64,000 nt of DNA from Halalkalicoccus sp. CGA53 (GCF_036429475.1 NZ_CP144125.1:2604001-2668000); one strand, 5' to 3'. Numbered from the stretch's first letter, positions 1-9,149 are shown. The notes: generated from the sequence alone by a model not told the origin. Numbers and translations: made by a program.

Positions 1-52
1 CGATCACCGAACTCGAGTGCTCGCTACCGTCGACCGCCGCCAGGATGGTCAT
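1..52 (-). CDS. UspA-like protein, N-terminal 17 residues only
   Basis: Seventeen codons from an ATG at 52 run off the left edge. The peptide begins MTILAAVDGSEHS, which matches the usual beginning of universal stress protein (UspA) domains, a hydrophobic first strand followed by DGS. An A/T-rich box (about 79-86) sits about 27-34 bp upstream, fitting a leaderless start. The frame is open upstream into the gfo6-like pseudogene, so the ATG rests on the box and the family start. Too short for certainty. Confidence 0.4.
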   Translation of the reverse strand, partial: MTILAAVDGSEHSSSVI

Positions 53-174
53 AGCTCCACCGTCCTTCCGTCGGGCCTTAGTATTTTTGACTATGGTAGT
101 TGCGCCCTCTCCGGCCGAACGAAGATCGGTACTGACTGCATTCGTCTCGGCGGTAGGTGTCGATACTGTTGACG

Positions 175-1263
175 GCGTTTCACCACTCGACGGGACGGTC
201 TCGCCGGCGTCGCTGCTCTCGTATATAGCCTTCACGGTCGCCATGTCGACGAGTCCGTATTCGCCGTCGGGGTGCGGTCTCTCCTCGGAGAGGACGCTGC
301 CCGCCAAGTACTCGAACTCCTCTTCCATCTGGTCGACCCGTTCGACCGGGTGCGAGGCCGTCGTCCCGGCGCGTGAGAGGGTCAGTGAGCGTTGCTGACG
401 GTCGTAAAAGGCCGGGTCAAGTTCGATCTCACCCTCGGTGCCGGTGACCCGGAGGAAACTCGAGTGGTGGGCGTTCTGGCTCGCCGAACAGGCCGCGCGG
501 ACGTCCGAGTCGAACTCGACGGTGAACGCGGCGAGCTCGTCCGGTACGTCGGCGAACGCGTCGCTCTCGACCCCCGTGCTCGCCTGGACCGCGACCGGAT
601 CGGCGTCGAGGACGAACCGTGCGGTGTTGATCGGGTAGACCCCGAGGTCCATCACCGAGGTCCCGTAGCCAGTGAGGTCGGGGTCCAGCCGCCACTTGTC
701 GGGATCGGGGATCACGTCGAGCAGTACCTGCGACATGTGCTCGTGGACGAGCACCGGGTCGCCGACGAAGCCGTCGGCGACCCGGTTCTCGCATCCGTCT
801 GACCGCCGGTTCGGTCTGCATTCGGTAGGCGACAATCAGCGGGACGCCGTGGTCGGAACAGACGTCGACGACGGATCGGGCCCGATCGAGGCTCGCTTCC
901 ATCGGTTTCTCACAGAGGACGGCTTTCCCCAGTTCGGCCGCCGTCTCGACTAGGACAGGTAGAGGGCGTTCGGGGTACAGACGTAGACGGCGTCGTACGC
1001 CTCTGTGGCCACACCGTCGTGGTACTCGTCGTAGGTGATGGCGTGGTCGATCGTCCCGTGTTCGCCTGCGACCGTCCCTGCCTTCTCCGTCGAGCTACTG
1101 ACGACCACCGTCGTCGTACGGTGCTCGCTCTCCTCGACCGCTGGGTCGCCTGTTCGCGCGTCCACCAGCCGAGACCGATCATCGCGACCCGCAACCGACC
1201 CGTCACGCTCTCGCGTCGCCAGTCGCGTTCGGTGAACTCCTCGAAGAAGCGCTCGAGATCCAT
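175..1263 (-). pseudogene. broken Gfo/Idh/MocA dehydrogenase (gfo6/xacA-like)
   Basis: Successive reading frames match the intact protein encoded at 32573-33667 along its whole length: an N-terminus with MIGLGWW, then [53 protein letters not shown] and DQMEEEFEYLAG. The frame shifts at least three times, by single-base lesions near 1162, near 952 and near 797. The expected stop is absent, so the last frame stays open into the UspA-like ORF. The intact relative resembles the haloarchaeal NADP-dependent D-xylose/aldose 1-dehydrogenase (Gfo6/XacA). This copy cannot make that protein unless the lesions are sequencing errors. Confidence 0.85.
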
Positions 1264-1272
1264 CGTCCGTGA

Positions 1273-1530
1273 CTACCCGGCGGGCCTGGAATCGGGTTCC
1301 TCTCGGTCCCGCGTCTCGACCGGTGGCGGCGCGTACGCCAGCGGCGTCTCGCCCGTCAGCCCGACGAGCACGATCTGACCCCTTTGTGGACGGCCTCGAC
1401 CGAGGTCTCGAGGCCCGGGGGCGACCGGTCGTGTCGAGGACCGCGTCGAACCCGAGGCCCTCGTACGTGACCGGGGACGTGCTCACCGTCGACGACGGCT
1501 TCGACCGAAGCGAGTTCTGACGCGCCACTC
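1273..1530 (-). pseudogene. C-terminal remnant of a zinc-type alcohol dehydrogenase
   Basis: Three frames joined end to end give [12 protein letters not shown], then [14 protein letters not shown], then [21 protein letters not shown] and a TAG at 1275-1273. This order (FDAV-D-TG, a helix, KGG-VLVGL) is typical of the nucleotide-binding domain of medium-chain zinc alcohol/sorbitol dehydrogenases. At least two single-base frame breaks are needed, and the N-terminal zinc-binding half is absent. It ends 9 bp before the ATG of the broken gfo6-like gene, so the two were probably one operon. Confidence 0.5.
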
Positions 1531-1596
1531 ACACGGACAGTCGATCGGGACGGCTCCGAGAGGAAGCTATATGCCGCCGTTGGCGAACCCCTTCCC

Positions 1597-2748
1597 ATGC
1601 AGATCACGGCCATCGAGACGCTCACCTTCGATCCCGAGAGCGACCTCACGGAGACCGAACGCGACGTCAGAATTACCATGCTCCGCGTTCACACGGACGA
1701 GGGGGTGATCGGCCTCGGGGAGACGTTCCCGCTCGCGGAGATGGAGTGTGCCGCGCTCCACGGGCCGATCGCCGATCACGTCCTGGGACGCGATCCACGG
1801 GAGATCGAAGGCATCCGTGACGACCTCACGACCTACTTCAACTACTACGGACACGCCGGGGCGGAGTTCCGCGCGCTGAGCGCGCTCGACATCGCTCTCT
1901 GGGACTTCAAGGGCAAACTCGCGGACGAACCGATCTACGAACTGCTCGGCGGGAAGTCACGTGAGCAGATCCCGACGTATAACACCTGTTACGACCGTCA
2001 GTACGACTTCATGGAAGAGCCGGAAGCGCTCGCGCGTTCGCTGCTCGGGGAGGGGATCACCTCGATGAAGATCTGGCCGTTCGACGGGTTCGCTCCGAAG
2101 ACACGCGGACAGCGGATCTCGAACGAGGACCTCCGGACCGGGCTGGAGCCGATCCGGCGGATCCGGGAGGCCGTGGGCGATCGGATGGAGATCGCGGTGG
2201 AGTTCCACGGCCTCTGGGCGCTGACGCCCGCGAAACGGCTGGTCGACACCGTCGAGGAGTACGACCCCATCTGGGTCGAGGACGTGATCAGGAAGGGGAA
2301 CCCCGAGGCGTACCGACGGCTCGCGCGGGGGACGTCGGTCCCCCTCTGTATCAGCGAACGCCTCGTCGGCCCCTACGAGTTCGCGCAGGTCATCGAGACC
2401 GGCGCGGTCGACGTGGCGATGCTCGACCTCTGCTGGGCCGGCGGTATAACCGCCGGGAAGGCCGTGGCGACGATGGCCGAAGCCGCACACCTGCCCGTGG
2501 CGCCACATAACTCGGGTGGCCCGGTGCTGCACTTCGCGAACGCACACCTCTCTGCAACGATCCCGAACCTCTACGTGATGGAGGCGATCCGCGACCGGTA
2601 CGACGGCTGGCACCGTAACCTCGTCACGACGCCGCTGGCGGCCACCGACGGGTACCTGCCGATCCCCGAGGGACCCGGACTCGGCACCGAACTCGATACG
2701 TCGCTGCTCGACCATCCCGACGTAGCCGTGAGGGAGACGTCGCTCTGA
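1597..2748 (+). CDS. mandelate racemase/muconate lactonizing family dehydratase
   Basis: A 383-residue enolase-superfamily protein, probably a sugar-acid (aldonate) dehydratase forming a 2-keto-3-deoxy acid. An N-terminal capping domain (1-125) is followed by a TIM-barrel with candidate catalytic and metal residues Lys158 (SMKIW), Glu202 and His204 (VEFHG), Glu228 (WVED), Glu254 (SERL) and His304 (PHNSGG). The EFHG pattern with a His beside the first metal ligand resembles the galactonate/mannonate dehydratase group rather than racemases. The ATG at 1597 has a TATA-like gctatatg at 1566-1573, about 24-31 bp upstream, with no Shine-Dalgarno. The exact substrate cannot be told from sequence. 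It is transcribed alone, diverging from the broken dehydrogenases. Confidence 0.88.
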   Translation: MQITAIETLTFDPESDLTETERDVRITMLRVHTDEGVIGLGETFPLAEMECAALHGPIADHVLGRDPREIEGIRDDLTTYFNYYGHAGAEFRALSALDIALWDFKGKLADEPIYELLGGKSREQIPTYNTCYDRQYDFMEEPEALARSLLGEGITSMKIWPFDGFAPKTRGQRISNEDLRTGLEPIRRIREAVGDRMEIAVEFHGLWALTPAKRLVDTVEEYDPIWVEDVIRKGNPEAYRRLARGTSVPLCISERLVGPYEFAQVIETGAVDVAMLDLCWAGGITAGKAVATMAEAAHLPVAPHNSGGPVLHFANAHLSATIPNLYVMEAIRDRYDGWHRNLVTTPLAATDGYLPIPEGPGLGTELDTSLLDHPDVAVRETSL

Positions 2749-2770
2749 CCGGGAGAACGCCGAGAGGGGC

Positions 2771-2787
2771 GTTCATCCATACTGAAC
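2771..2787. promoter_or_regulatory. candidate IclR operator, site D
   Basis: GTTCATCCATACTGAAC is a 17-bp imperfect palindrome with GTTC-N9-GAAC arms, just after the first dehydratase gene. It shares its arms with sites at 2984, 18603, 19501 and 19600. Function is inferred from recurrence near two IclR genes. Confidence 0.35.
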
Positions 2788-2900
2788 GTCGTATTCTCGC
2801 CGAAAGTGACACACTGGCCGTATTCGGGCTCTGAACGGTCGTCCGTGTACAGGACCGATCCCGTTCACACGAACGGGGTCAGGATAGCCGAACGGCGTTT

Positions 2901-2920
2901 TTACAGCCATACTGCTGTAA
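2901..2920. promoter_or_regulatory. second palindromic regulatory motif, copy 1
   Basis: TTACAGCCATACTGCTGTAA has 7-bp inverted arms around a 6-bp centre. A 16/20 match lies at 19525-19544 beside the IclR-type sites there. Both copies are intergenic, upstream of sugar-acid genes. Confidence 0.4.
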
Positions 2921-2983
2921 GGGGGATCTGGGCCGCTCCCACGGACGAGACGGTTGTACGTGAGAGGGGGGAGTAGAACGGCT

Positions 2984-3000
2984 GTTCGGAAATGCTGAAA
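2984..3000. promoter_or_regulatory. candidate IclR operator, site C
   Basis: GTTCGGAAATGCTGAAA matches the GTTCGGCAAT..TGAAC pattern of the sites at 19501 and 19600. It lies about 310 bp before the hydroxyacid dehydrogenase start. The rest of 2749-3030 shows no gene. Confidence 0.4.
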
Positions 3001-3029
3001 CCCGGCTTCGAACTCGCGTTCGATCGATT

Positions 3030-3290
3030 CCATCGGTAGGCGACGGTGATCCGCGCGCGCTGGTCACGGGTCGGCGAGAGCTCCGTGGCGGCGAGATCCT
3101 CGCGGAGTTGTGCCGGCGGTCCGGCGATGACCGCCGGAACGCAGGTGAACCGGTCGTCGAGCGCCGCGTGCCAGCCTTCCGGACGGTCCTCGCGAGCGTA
3201 CCTGCCCGTCAGGACCCCACCCTCGAGCGGTTCGTACGGACACACCGCGCGGTCCCGATCGGCGCGAAACACCACCCATTGATGTACGAT
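3030..3290 (-). pseudogene. aldo/keto reductase fragment
   Basis: On the minus strand an open stretch encodes VCPYEPLEGGVLTGRYARED at about 3185-3255, the conserved 'YsPL-GG-LTG-Y' signature of aldo/keto reductases, followed by about 60 residues of weaker similarity. No upstream part with the catalytic Asp/Tyr/Lys/His is present. The space towards 3309 is taken up by the start of the next gene on the other strand. It is best read as a left-over fragment. The long open minus frame further right is only antisense to the hydroxyacid dehydrogenase. Confidence 0.5.
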
Positions 3291-3308
3291 GGACGAGACG
3301 CTCGAGAC

Positions 3309-4289
3309 ATGACAGAGCACGTCCTGATCAGCGACTCGAAGTCGACGACGGTCGATCACGACCTCCAGCGCGACGTACTGAGGCGGTACGACGTCACGGC
3401 GAGTTCGGCGATCACCCGGACCGAGGACGCGCTTCTCTCCGAACTCGGCGACGCGTCGGGGCTCATCGTCGACGCCGGCGTCCCAGTCTCCGCCCGCGTC
3501 ATCGAAGCAACGCCGTCGCTGGAGGTAGTCGGTCGGGCCGGCATCGGCGTCGACAACGTCGACCTCGAGGCCGCGGCCGACCACAGCGTCACCGTCGTCC
3601 ACAACCCCACGTACAGCATCGACGAGGTCGCGACCCACGCCCTCTCGCTGCTGCTCGCGTGCGTTCGCAGGCTCCCCACCTACGACAGACAGACGCGCGG
3701 CGGCGGCTGGGACTGGTCCGAGGGGAGCCCGATCGGGCGGCTGCAGGGGTCGACGATCGGCTTCCTCGGCTTCGGGAAGATCCCCCGTCGCCTCGCCACG
3801 ATGGTCCAGGGCATCGGCTGCGAGCTGATCGCCCACGACCCGTACCTCCCGGCGAACGCCGTGCGGACGCACAACGTCGAGCCGGTCGCCTTCGACGACC
3901 TCCTCGCACAGGTCGACCTGCTCTCGATCCACGTCCCCCACACGGGTGAAACCGAACGCATGATCGACGCCGACGCGCTCGCGGCGATTGCCGACGACGC
4001 GATCATCGTCAATACTGCCCGCGGTCCCGTCGTCGACACCGACGCGCTGGTCTCCGCACTCGAGACCGGGGAGATCGACTTCGCAGGCCTGGACGTGGTC
4101 GACCCGGAGCCGCTCCCGGCCGATCACGCGCTCTTCGACCTCGAGAACGCGATCGTCACGCCGCACGTCGGCTGGTACTCGGAGTCCTCGCGCCTGCAGC
4201 TGAGCGAGGAGATCGCCGACGACGTCGGCCGTGTACTGGTCGGCGAGACGCCGCACAACGAGGTCTCCGCGGACAGCGAGTGGGTGTGA
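3309..4289 (+). CDS. D-2-hydroxyacid dehydrogenase (phosphoglycerate dehydrogenase-like)
   Basis: A 326-residue NAD(P)-dependent D-isomer 2-hydroxyacid dehydrogenase. The substrate domain holds VGRAGIGVDNVD (about residues 80-91). The Rossmann domain has GFLGFGKIPRRLA (about 152-164), a variant of the usual GxGxxG. The catalytic Arg lies in NTARGPVVD, Glu in DVVDPEPL and His in TPHVGWYS. The frame is open upstream to 3108, but ATG 3309 (MTEHVLISDSK) gives the family N-terminus. No ACT domain, so serine biosynthesis is unlikely. The setting suggests reduction or oxidation of a keto- or hydroxy-acid from sugar-acid breakdown. The upstream region carries palindromes C and D. Confidence 0.85.
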   Translation: MTEHVLISDSKSTTVDHDLQRDVLRRYDVTASSAITRTEDALLSELGDASGLIVDAGVPVSARVIEATPSLEVVGRAGIGVDNVDLEAAADHSVTVVHNPTYSIDEVATHALSLLLACVRRLPTYDRQTRGGGWDWSEGSPIGRLQGSTIGFLGFGKIPRRLATMVQGIGCELIAHDPYLPANAVRTHNVEPVAFDDLLAQVDLLSIHVPHTGETERMIDADALAAIADDAIIVNTARGPVVDTDALVSALETGEIDFAGLDVVDPEPLPADHALFDLENAIVTPHVGWYSESSRLQLSEEIADDVGRVLVGETPHNEVSADSEWV

Positions 4290-4376
4290 CTCGAGCGGGC
4301 CGCCTCGCCTCCCGACTCGAGAAGCGGCGCCCGTCCCCAGGGAAGCGCTTTTGGTACGACCCCGAGAACCGGGGGT

Positions 4377-5078
4377 ATGTTCGACGACGTCGAGACGGTC
4401 GTAGACCTGAGCAACCCGATCGAGAGCGACATCCCCACCTACCCGAACTTCCCGAACGTCCGGGTCGAGACGACCGACTATGCGGCAAGAGACGGCTTCA
4501 CGATGGAACGAGTCGAGATGCAGAGCCACACGGCGACTCACGTCGACGCGCCGCGTCACTTCATCCCCGAGGGGAAGACGCTCGACGAGTTCCCCATCGA
4601 GACGTTCATGGGCGAGGGTATCGCCCTCGACCTGACGCCACTGGAGCCCGCGGAACCGATCGAACCCGAGCATATCGAGCCGTACACCGACGAGATCGAA
4701 CCGGGCGACGTCGTGATGCTTCACACCGGCTGGGACGACCACTACGGCTGGACCGGCGAGTACGTCATGCGCTACCCGTTCCTCTCGGGCGAGGGTGCGG
4801 AGTACCTCGCGGAACTCGAACCCAAGGCCGTCGGCATCGACACCCCGAGCGTCGCGGGCTGGGTCGACGAGGTCCCAGCACAGGGTCCGGTCACCGACAT
4901 CGGCCCTGACGAGTCACACCTCCCGCTGCTCGAGAACGACATCATCCCGGTCGAGGAGCTGCGGAACCTCGATCGGGTGCTTCAGGGGGCCGACAGCCGT
5001 CGAGCGTACTTCTTCTACCCGCCGCTGCGGATGCAGGGCGTCGGCGGCTGCTCGGCGCGGGCGTTCGCCCTCCTCTGA
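4377..5078 (+). CDS. cyclase family metal-dependent hydrolase
   Basis: A 233-residue member of the cyclase/kynurenine-formamidase fold. The metal motif HTATHVDAPRHF (residues 51-62) supplies His51, His55, Asp57 and His61. DLSNPIESDIPTYP at the N-terminus is the usual family opening. A cttttgg box lies about 24-30 bp before ATG 4377, so the gene is probably leaderless and separately transcribed although it follows the dehydrogenase by 87 bp. Members hydrolyse N-formylkynurenine, isatin or lactone-like amides. No tryptophan-breakdown genes are nearby, so a lactone or amide in sugar-acid metabolism is as likely. Confidence 0.8.
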   Translation: MFDDVETVVDLSNPIESDIPTYPNFPNVRVETTDYAARDGFTMERVEMQSHTATHVDAPRHFIPEGKTLDEFPIETFMGEGIALDLTPLEPAEPIEPEHIEPYTDEIEPGDVVMLHTGWDDHYGWTGEYVMRYPFLSGEGAEYLAELEPKAVGIDTPSVAGWVDEVPAQGPVTDIGPDESHLPLLENDIIPVEELRNLDRVLQGADSRRAYFFYPPLRMQGVGGCSARAFALL

Positions 5079-5087
5079 GGCGACCCC

Positions 5088-7268
5088 TCATCGGTCGACC
5101 AGTAGCTCGACCGGGTGGGTCGGCCGCTCGCCGACGAGCGCCTCGATCTGGTCCGTACAGGAGGTCCCGCTGGCGACGACGCGCCGGTCGCGCTCTGCCA
5201 GTAGCTGCTCTCCCAGGAGCGATCCGACCTCCATGCTCAGCTCGTAGTACTCGGACTTGTAGCCGAACGAGCCGGCCATCCCACAGCACTCCGTCCGGCT
5301 CGTCGCGACGTCGTAGCCCAGCCGTTCGAGGACGGCTACCGTGTACGCCTCGAGCCCGAGCGTCCGCTGCTGACAGTGTCTGTGGTAGATGACCTCGCGG
5401 TTCCCCGAGCGTTTCGCTCGCAGCGCCGTTCCGTCTCCCTCCGATCCCTCGAGGAGCCCGTAGACGTACTCGAAGAGCTCGTAGCTGTTCTCGGCCAGCC
5501 GCTCGTGGCGCTCGGCCGGGAGCAGGTGCCCGTTGTCGCGCCGGAACATCGCCAGGTCGCTCGGCTCGACGACGACGACGTCCCACCCGTCTTCGATATA
5601 GGGCTCGAGGACGTCCGCCGCGTCTTCCGCCTTCGTCCTCGCCGTCTCGATCATCCCCTGCGACAGCGGCGCACGTCCGCTGGCGGGCACGTCGGGAACG
5701 GCGACCTCGCAGCCGAGCGCCTCGAGCGTCTCGACCGCGCCCTTCCCCCGGTCGGTCTCGATGTAGTTCGTGTAGAGGTCGGGGTAGCAGACGACGCGAC
5801 GGACGGGCTCTTCGGCGTTCGTGGGCTCGCGTGCCTCGAACCAGTCCCGGAGCGTCTCCCGTCGGAACGCGGGGAGCTCGCGCTCGGGCTCGACGCCGAC
5901 GAACCGGTCGAGTGCCCACCGGCTCGGGGGAGCGTTCGCGAGCCAGTTCGAGACGGGCGCCGTCGCGCTGGCGACCCTCGCCACCGTCTCGAAGTTGCCG
6001 AAGAAGCGTTTCTGCAGGTCCAGACCCGCCGGCTCCTCGTCGGGAACGAGTCCCTCGAAGACGAAGTCGAACCGACCGGGGTCGGCCCCGCGGTTGATCC
6101 GATCCCGCACCACCTCGTTGATCCACGGGATGTCGATCTTCACCGGACACTGGTTGACACAGCGCGAACAGCCCGTACAGAGGTCGTTGAACGCGGCCGC
6201 CGAGTCGAGCCCGTGGACCCCCGCCTCCCAGCCCGTCCCGATGCCGCCGGTGTACGTCTCGCCGCCGAAGGCGTGGCCGCCGACGCTCTGGAAGTTGGCA
6301 CAGGAGTTGAGACAGGCCGAACAGCGCACGCAGTAGAGCGTCTCCCGGAGGTGAGGGTCCTCGCGCATCGCCATCCGACCGTTGTCGATCAGTACCAGGT
6401 GAAACGACCGCTCGCCCCCGTCGAACGGGGGCGTCGCGATCGGCGGCGAGAAGACCGACGTGTACGACGAGAGCGACTCGCCGGTCGCCGAGCGGGCGAC
6501 GAGTTCCATGAACGGCCCCAGGTCCGAAAGCGTCGGGATCACCTTCTCGACGCCCGCGACCGCGATATGCGTGTTCGTCGCCTCGACCGTCTTCCGGGCG
6601 TTGCCCTCGTTCGTGATGAGCGCGATCGAGCCGGTTTCGGCGACCACGAAGTTCGCGCCGGTCATCCCGACGTCCGCCTGTCGGAACTTCTCGACGAGGT
6701 GGTCCCGCGCGAACGCCGTCAGCTCCTGGGGCGTCTCGAGGGGCTGCTCGAGGTCGAAGTGGTCGTTGAACAGGACCGCGATCTCCTCGGTCGACTTGTG
6801 CAGGCTGGGCCCGACGATGTGCGAGGGCGACTCCTCCGCGATCTGGATCACCAGCTCGCCGAGGTCCGTCTCGACGACCTCACAGCCGATCGACTCGAGC
6901 GCTTCGTTGACCTCGATCTCCTCGGTCGTCATCGACTTGCTCTTGACGACGACCTCCGCCCCGGCATCTCGACAGACCGACCGGACGTACTCGTTGGCGT
7001 CGGCCGCGTCGCTGGCGACGTACACCTCGCCGCCGTTTCCCTCGACGCTCTCGGTCAGCGTCTCGATCAGCTCCGGGAGCCGTTCGATCGACTCCTCCTT
7101 TATATCTCGAGCCAGCGTCCGGAGTTCCTCGTGGGCCTCCCCCAGCTCCTCGATCGCCGCGTACCTGCTCTCGTTGAGGTGACGCGTGTTCTTCGCGACC
7201 GTCTCCCCCTCGCTTTCGATGAGCCCCCTGATCCGCTCGCGTTTCGCCCTCCTCGCGTCCGCGGTCAT
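5088..7268 (-). CDS. lutB: LutB-LutA fusion, iron-sulfur lactate-oxidation protein
   Basis: A 726-residue cytoplasmic iron-sulfur protein. The N-terminal half is a LUD domain (about 50-300, VVAETGSIALITNEGNARKT). Two 4Fe-4S cysteine clusters follow (YCVRCSACLNSC and LCTGCSRCVNQCP, roughly residues 315-390). The C-terminal third is the cysteine-rich CCG region (HRHCQQR, TECCGMAGSFG) as in LutA or GlpC. LutABC oxidises L-lactate to pyruvate without flavin lactate dehydrogenase; LutB and LutA are joined here, as in other haloarchaea. Its ATG overlaps the lutC stop by 4 bp, so the two are translationally coupled. Next to an aldolase and an alcohol dehydrogenase, a role in using lactate from deoxysugars is inferred. 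Confidence 0.85.
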   Translation of the reverse strand: MTADARRAKRERIRGLIESEGETVAKNTRHLNESRYAAIEELGEAHEELRTLARDIKEESIERLPELIETLTESVEGNGGEVYVASDAADANEYVRSVCRDAGAEVVVKSKSMTTEEIEVNEALESIGCEVVETDLGELVIQIAEESPSHIVGPSLHKSTEEIAVLFNDHFDLEQPLETPQELTAFARDHLVEKFRQADVGMTGANFVVAETGSIALITNEGNARKTVEATNTHIAVAGVEKVIPTLSDLGPFMELVARSATGESLSSYTSVFSPPIATPPFDGGERSFHLVLIDNGRMAMREDPHLRETLYCVRCSACLNSCANFQSVGGHAFGGETYTGGIGTGWEAGVHGLDSAAAFNDLCTGCSRCVNQCPVKIDIPWINEVVRDRINRGADPGRFDFVFEGLVPDEEPAGLDLQKRFFGNFETVARVASATAPVSNWLANAPPSRWALDRFVGVEPERELPAFRRETLRDWFEAREPTNAEEPVRRVVCYPDLYTNYIETDRGKGAVETLEALGCEVAVPDVPASGRAPLSQGMIETARTKAEDAADVLEPYIEDGWDVVVVEPSDLAMFRRDNGHLLPAERHERLAENSYELFEYVYGLLEGSEGDGTALRAKRSGNREVIYHRHCQQRTLGLEAYTVAVLERLGYDVATSRTECCGMAGSFGYKSEYYELSMEVGSLLGEQLLAERDRRVVASGTSCTDQIEALVGERPTHPVELLVDR

Positions 7269-7792
7269 TCGTCGATCACCACCACGTGCATCTCCGAGGG
7301 ACCGTGGACGCCGACGACCGACGCGCCCATGTCGCCGGTCGAACTCCGCCCGGTGACGAAGACGACGTCGTTCGCCCCCGTCGCGAACCGATCCGACAGC
7401 CGGGAGAGCGCGATCGCGATGTCCGGAACGACGTCGGACCGTCGCAGGACGGCGACGTGTTTCGGCGGATAGAGGCTCACCGGACCGTCCCAGCGCTCGG
7501 TGGACGGGACGACGACGCTACCGTACCCCGCGACGCCCACGATCCCGGCGGTGACGCCCGTGTCGGCGCTCGTGATCTCCTCGGCGGTCGGATCGACCGT
7601 CACCCCGTCGGGGGCCTCGATCCCCTCGAACGCCCCCTCGGTGCCGACGGTGGCGCCGACCAGTTCGGACCCGATCGCCGCACTCGCGTCGCTCCGATCG
7701 ACCACCTCGGCCGTCACCGCGTGGCGAGAGAGGTTCTCGACGAACTCGTCGAGAAGGCTTCGATCCCGGTCGGTCTCCCGCGTGGAGCTCAT
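7265..7792 (-). CDS. lutC: LutC-like LUD domain protein
   Basis: A 175-residue LUD-domain protein (ITSADTGVTAGIVGVAGYGSVVVPS, then PPKHVAVLRRSDVVPDIAIAL and DVVFVTGRSSTGDMGASVVGVHGPSEMHVVVIDE), the third component of the LutABC lactate-oxidation system. The frame extends upstream to 7840, but ATG 7792 gives the expected MSSTRETDRDRSLLDEF start. It is the first gene of a two-gene operon with the LutB-LutA fusion. A TTTAA box near 7884-7888 (minus strand) could serve as promoter, leaving a long leader; this is uncertain. Confidence 0.8.
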   Translation of the reverse strand: MSSTRETDRDRSLLDEFVENLSRHAVTAEVVDRSDASAAIGSELVGATVGTEGAFEGIEAPDGVTVDPTAEEITSADTGVTAGIVGVAGYGSVVVPSTERWDGPVSLYPPKHVAVLRRSDVVPDIAIALSRLSDRFATGANDVVFVTGRSSTGDMGASVVGVHGPSEMHVVVIDE

Positions 7793-8024
7793 CGTCCGGC
7801 ACCGATCGTCGCAGGTTCGACCACCCGTACGCCGGTCCACGTCGTGAGTGAAGGGGTCACGGTATCTGCGTAGCGGATCGGGATCGGACCCGTTAAAGCT
7901 TCCCCCGACCGTCGTCCGCCCGCCCTCGGTAGCCCACGTTCACCGTCTTACTGATCGTGAAGCAGTCTATGCCGGCCCTCCCTCCCGAGAGGTCTCGCTC
8001 GCGTCGACCTCCGGACCAGCCGTC

Positions 8025-9122
8025 TCACCAGGACGTGATCCCCACGTCCTCGAGCACCCGTTCGAGCGGGATCTCGACCCGTCCGCCCGTGTGGTGTGAG
8101 AGGTAGAACCCGACGATGATCTCGAGCGACCGCGCGGCCTCGACGCCGGGCGAGCGGTTCTCGGCCCGGCCGTCCAGCAGGTCGACGACGTGGGAGGCGG
8201 CGTTGACGAACGCCCCCCGGTAGTCCTCCTCCCACGTCCACGCGCCCTCGATCCCCGGGAGCGGCTCCTCCACGTGCTCGCCCTCTACGAGACGCCAGTA
8301 GCGCCACTCGCCGTCGTCGTTGTTCATGTAGAGTTTGCCCCCCGTGCCGACGAACTGGAACGTCATCGACGAGATCTCCCGGGGGAGGGTACAGTCGATC
8401 GTGACGAACGTCCCGTCGTCCATCACGACGAACCCGCCGCCGCCGGCGTCGTCGACCATCTCTCCCACGCCGAGCGAGTCGATCGCCTCGTTCTCGCCCG
8501 TGATGTAGCCCGAGACGGACTCCGCCCGGGCGTCGAGCAGGTAGATCAGGGTGTCGATCAGGTGTGTCGAGTTCCTGAGCAGCTCCATCCGGAACTGCGA
8601 GCTCACGGACCTCACCTCGCCGAGGATCCTCTCCTTCTGGACGAGCGACCGGAGCGTCCGCAGCTTGTCCGTGAACCGAAACGAGTGGTTGACGAGGAGT
8701 TCGGTGTCCGTCCGGTCGCAGACATCGATCATCTCGCGGGCGTCCGTCGGTCGGGAGGCGATCGGCTTCTCGCACCAGATCACCGACGGGTCGGCCGTCG
8801 ACTCGGCGGCGTCGACGACGTGCCTGTGGTGGAGGAACGACGGCGTACAGACCGAGACGACGTCTAACTCCTCCGCCGCGAGTAGCTCTCGGTGATCGTC
8901 GTACCGTCGGTCGGCGTCGATCCCCCAGGCGGTGCCGAAGCGCGCCAGTTTCTCCCCGTCGACGTCCGCGATGGCGACGAGTTCGATCCCCTCGGTCTCG
9001 TCGTAGCCACCCGCGTGACTCGCCCTGACCTTCGTCCGCCCGATCTCCTCGGCGTCGTGCATTCCCAGGATACCCATCCCGGCGATCCCGCCCGTCCCGA
9101 TGATACCGGCCGTGTACGTCAT
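8025..9122 (-). CDS. Gfo/Idh/MocA family oxidoreductase
   Basis: A 365-residue NAD(P)-dependent sugar or inositol dehydrogenase-like protein. The Rossmann domain starts GIIGTGGIAGMGI (residues 6-18), with VCTPSFLHH and the catalytic-lysine motif CEKPIAS at about residue 118. A C-terminal alpha/beta substrate domain follows. It is the last gene of a minus-strand run (alcohol dehydrogenase, UxaA-type subunits, this gene), starting 27 bp after the preceding stop, so co-transcription is likely. The substrate is presumably a polyol, uronate or keto-sugar handled with the UxaA-type dehydratase. It is only distantly similar to the gfo6-type genes in this window. Confidence 0.82.
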   Translation of the reverse strand: MTYTAGIIGTGGIAGMGILGMHDAEEIGRTKVRASHAGGYDETEGIELVAIADVDGEKLARFGTAWGIDADRRYDDHRELLAAEELDVVSVCTPSFLHHRHVVDAAESTADPSVIWCEKPIASRPTDAREMIDVCDRTDTELLVNHSFRFTDKLRTLRSLVQKERILGEVRSVSSQFRMELLRNSTHLIDTLIYLLDARAESVSGYITGENEAIDSLGVGEMVDDAGGGGFVVMDDGTFVTIDCTLPREISSMTFQFVGTGGKLYMNNDDGEWRYWRLVEGEHVEEPLPGIEGAWTWEEDYRGAFVNAASHVVDLLDGRAENRSPGVEAARSLEIIVGFYLSHHTGGRVEIPLERVLEDVGITSW

Positions 9123-9149
9123 GTCTCTGTTATCTCCTGTCGTCGTCTC

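Noticed and set aside
2901-4742. 613-codon open frame on the minus strand
   Set aside because: It is antisense to the hydroxyacid dehydrogenase and cyclase genes, which have clear family motifs. Long antisense frames are usual in GC-rich haloarchaeal DNA. Only the part near 3030-3290 has protein similarity.
5376-7472. 698-codon open frame opposite the LutB-LutA fusion
   Set aside because: No family motifs and strongly Arg/Val-rich composition, typical of a shadow of the opposite strand.
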